Shown: piece by piece, positions 5,953-7,375 of the stretch
Layout: each line of letters begins with the position of its first letter
How positions within the stretch are numbered: the stretch's first letter is position 1
Assembly: GCA_030043675.1 (NCBI GenBank)
Contig: JASHXG010000287.1
Location: 1 to 7,375, forward strand
From: Vulcanimicrobiota bacterium
GTDB lineage: Bacteria; Vulcanimicrobiota; Vulcanimicrobiia; Vulcanimicrobiales; Vulcanimicrobiaceae
DNA length: 7,375 nt
Reading direction: 5' to 3'
Program-made: the position numbers and the translations under genes
Notes under the pieces: generated by a model
What the model was told of the DNA's origin: nothing
Seen by the model: the letters and a program-made list of their open reading frames with translations, nothing else
Databases searched by the model: none

Positions 5953-6743
5953 TTCGCTCGACCTTCGCACTGCTGGGTATCGTAGCAGTGCTGACGCCGT
6001 TCGCGGTGGCGGCGCCGTCCCCGTCACCCTCGCCCACGCCTGCGCGCCCGGCGGCACACGCGGCATCGCCTTCGGCGCCGCCTTTACCGTCCGGATCGCC
6101 GGTCGCAGTCCCGTCGGTCAAGGGCACCTCACCAAATCCTCCTCCATCGTTCGATATCGGCGTCTGGACCGTTCATGCCAGCTCGATCGACGCCAACTTC
6201 AAGAGCGGCGATTTCAGCACGCCGGCGAAGGTCGTCATGACGCGGGTGGGCGGTGACGTTACGGCCGACCGCGCCAACGGCAACTACAAGAAGCAGATGC
6301 TCTTTCTAAACGGACACGTCGTCATGCACGACACGCAAGGCAATTACGGCGGCCTTGCCAGCGGCGCGCAGTCGCAGCCGAGTGGTCCGTCGACGCTGAC
6401 CGCCGACAAAGCGCAGCTCGACGGAGCGGCAAAAGTTTATAAAGCCATGGGCAACGTTCACTACGTGCAGGCCGATACCGTCGTCGACGCCGACAACGGT
6501 ACGCTCAACGACGTCACGCACGATCTGTTGCTGGAGGGCAGGGTGCATATCACGCAGGGGGCGCGCAACATGACCGCCGGAAAAGTGATCTATAACACCA
6601 TCACCGGCTCGGCGCATGCGGAAGACAACGTGACGATGCAGTTCCCGAGCGAGTTCAAGCGCCATCTCGCGACGCCCAAACCGCTCAAGCTCCCGAAGAA
6701 CAAGTTGACCGAGCCCGTCCCCGCGCCGCCAGCGTCGCCTTGA
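5949..6743 (+). CDS. Secreted LptA/OstA-like protein, probable LPS transport or outer-membrane assembly factor
   Basis: OstA/LptA domains form a beta-jellyroll that carries lipopolysaccharide across the periplasm between LptC and LptD. The 264-aa product starts with a signal peptide: MIRS, a hydrophobic core FALLGIVAVLTPF, and a likely signal peptidase I site after Ala19-Val20-Ala21. Residues 22 to about 66 are a Pro/Ser/Ala-rich linker. The folded part follows with repeated strand patterns typical of the family: TADRANGNYKKQMLFLNGHV (105-124), LTADKAQLDG (150-159) then KAMGNVHYVQAD, and VDADNGTLNDVTHDLLLEGR followed by a last HAEDNVTMQF strand. The tail is Lys/Pro-rich. The ATG at 5949 overlaps the tsaC stop as ATGA and puts the signal peptide at the exact N-terminus, so longer upstream versions of this frame are not credible. 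LptA, LptC and the LptD N-terminal domain share this fold; LptA-like is the best guess, so no symbol is given. No lptB, lptC or lptD is in the window. Confidence 0.8.
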   Translation: MIRSTFALLGIVAVLTPFAVAAPSPSPSPTPARPAAHAASPSAPPLPSGSPVAVPSVKGTSPNPPPSFDIGVWTVHASSIDANFKSGDFSTPAKVVMTRVGGDVTADRANGNYKKQMLFLNGHVVMHDTQGNYGGLASGAQSQPSGPSTLTADKAQLDGAAKVYKAMGNVHYVQADTVVDADNGTLNDVTHDLLLEGRVHITQGARNMTAGKVIYNTITGSAHAEDNVTMQFPSEFKRHLATPKPLKLPKNKLTEPVPAPPASP

Positions 6744-7375
6744 CGCTCTTCGATGCGTCGTTCACGCCCGAGTCTGCGGGTGAGACTCCGTTGGCCGCGC
6801 GCATGCGGCCGCGTACCCTCGAGGAGTTCGTAGGACAGAGCGAGTTGCTCGGCCCGGGGCGCGCGCTGCGCCGCGCCATCGAGCAAGATGCCGCGCCGTC
6901 GATGATCCTTTGGGGGCCGCCCGGCTCCGGAAAAACCTCGTTGGCCGAAATCATCGCGCGCTCGAGCGGCGCGCACTTCGAGAAGCTCTCGGCGGTAAGC
7001 GCCGGTGTCGCCGACTTGCGAAGGGCCGTTCGCGAGGCGCAGGCTCGCCGGCGCGCCGGCAAGCGGACCGTGCTCTTCGTTGACGAGATTCACCGTTTCA
7101 ACAAAGCGCAGCAGGATGCGATTCTACCATACGTAGAGGACGGAACCGTGACGTTCATCGGCGCGACGACGGAGAATCCGTCGTTCGAGGTGATCTCCGC
7201 CTTGCTCTCGCGTGCGCGGGTTTTTGTACTGCAACCGCTCTCCGATGAAGAGGTCGAAGCGGTGGTCGATCGCGCCATCGCCGACCCGGAGCGCGGGCTG
7301 GGGGCGCTCTCCCTTCGGCTCGACGAGGCGGGGCGCCGCATTCTCGTCGGACTTGCAAACGGAGACGCGCGCGCG
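6740..7375 (+). CDS. rarA: Replication-associated recombination protein A, AAA+ ATPase (3' end outside window)
   Basis: RarA (MgsA in E. coli, related to eukaryotic WRNIP1/Mgs1) is a clamp-loader-like AAA+ ATPase acting at stalled replication forks. The visible 212 residues cover the N-terminal end and most of the ATPase domain: LFDASF then the family signature PLAARMRPRTLEEFVGQSEL, Walker A GPPGSGKTS (59-67, Lys65), Walker B VLFVDEIHRFNKAQQDAIL with Asp115 and Glu116, sensor 1 GATTENPSFEV with Asn146, and LLSRARVF with a putative arginine finger at about Arg158. A full-length protein is about 430-450 aa, so roughly half is missing beyond the window edge. The start is TTG at 6740, overlapping the lptA-like stop as TTGA. 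It is chosen because homologues begin with a similar LFD segment before PLAxRMRP, and the first in-frame ATG (6803) would cut inside that signature. No clear ribosome site is visible, which suggests coupling to the upstream gene. Confidence 0.93.
   Translation, partial: MTLFDASFTPESAGETPLAARMRPRTLEEFVGQSELLGPGRALRRAIEQDAAPSMILWGPPGSGKTSLAEIIARSSGAHFEKLSAVSAGVADLRRAVREAQARRRAGKRTVLFVDEIHRFNKAQQDAILPYVEDGTVTFIGATTENPSFEVISALLSRARVFVLQPLSDEEVEAVVDRAIADPERGLGALSLRLDEAGRRILVGLANGDARA

Noticed and set aside
1..7375. Search for a mobile element, CRISPR array, toxin-antitoxin pair, defence system, tRNA or riboswitch
   Set aside because: None seen. The genes are continuous, co-oriented housekeeping genes, and the largest gap is 59 bases, leaving little room for hidden RNA genes or elements.

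Overview
The window reads as an ordinary chromosomal housekeeping segment from a GC-rich, diderm (LPS-type) bacterium. All eight genes lie on the + strand and are packed with at most 59 bases between them. No rRNA, tRNA, transposase, CRISPR array, phage gene or defence gene is visible. Taxonomy is inference only. An LptA/OstA-like envelope protein beside a Firmicute-like atp-murA-mreB/mbl gene order, plus a short repeat that I recall from many environmental genomes (TTCGACTACGCTCAGGA), would suit a deep-branching uncultured diderm lineage such as Candidatus Eremiobacterota (WPS-2). I cannot confirm this from sequence alone.

Layout: (1) 1-2782 is the 3' end of an ATP synthase operon: atpG (gamma, missing only the first base of its start codon), atpD (beta) and atpC (epsilon, overlapping atpD by 8 bases). 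(2) 2819-4165 is murA, the first committed enzyme of peptidoglycan synthesis. (3) 4225-5205 is an MreB/Mbl-type actin homologue that organises cell-wall synthesis. (4) 5263-5952 is a YrdC/Sua5/TsaC-family gene, probably for the tRNA t6A modification; its 3' end is made of a short interspersed repeat. (5) 5949-6743 is a secreted LptA/OstA-domain protein, probably for LPS transport or outer-membrane assembly. (6) From 6740 to the window end is the N-terminal half of rarA (mgsA), a replication-recombination AAA+ ATPase.

The genes form two blocks. atpG-atpD-atpC-murA-mreB combines energy generation with wall synthesis and resembles the Bacillus atp-murAA-(spoIID/spoIIQ/spoIIID)-mbl neighbourhood without the sporulation genes. 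tsaC-lptA-rarA is joined by 3- and 4-base stop/start overlaps, which suggests translational coupling. Non-ATG starts are common: atpC and tsaC use GTG, mreB and rarA use TTG.

I found no undescribed system. The points worth a second look are modest: a repeat-derived protein tail on TsaC, an MreB lacking the usual N-terminal extension and C-terminal tail but carrying a longer Trp-Trp loop at the known membrane-insertion site, substitutions at conserved gamma-subunit positions, an insertion in the beta subunit's N-terminal domain, and the conserved gene order.
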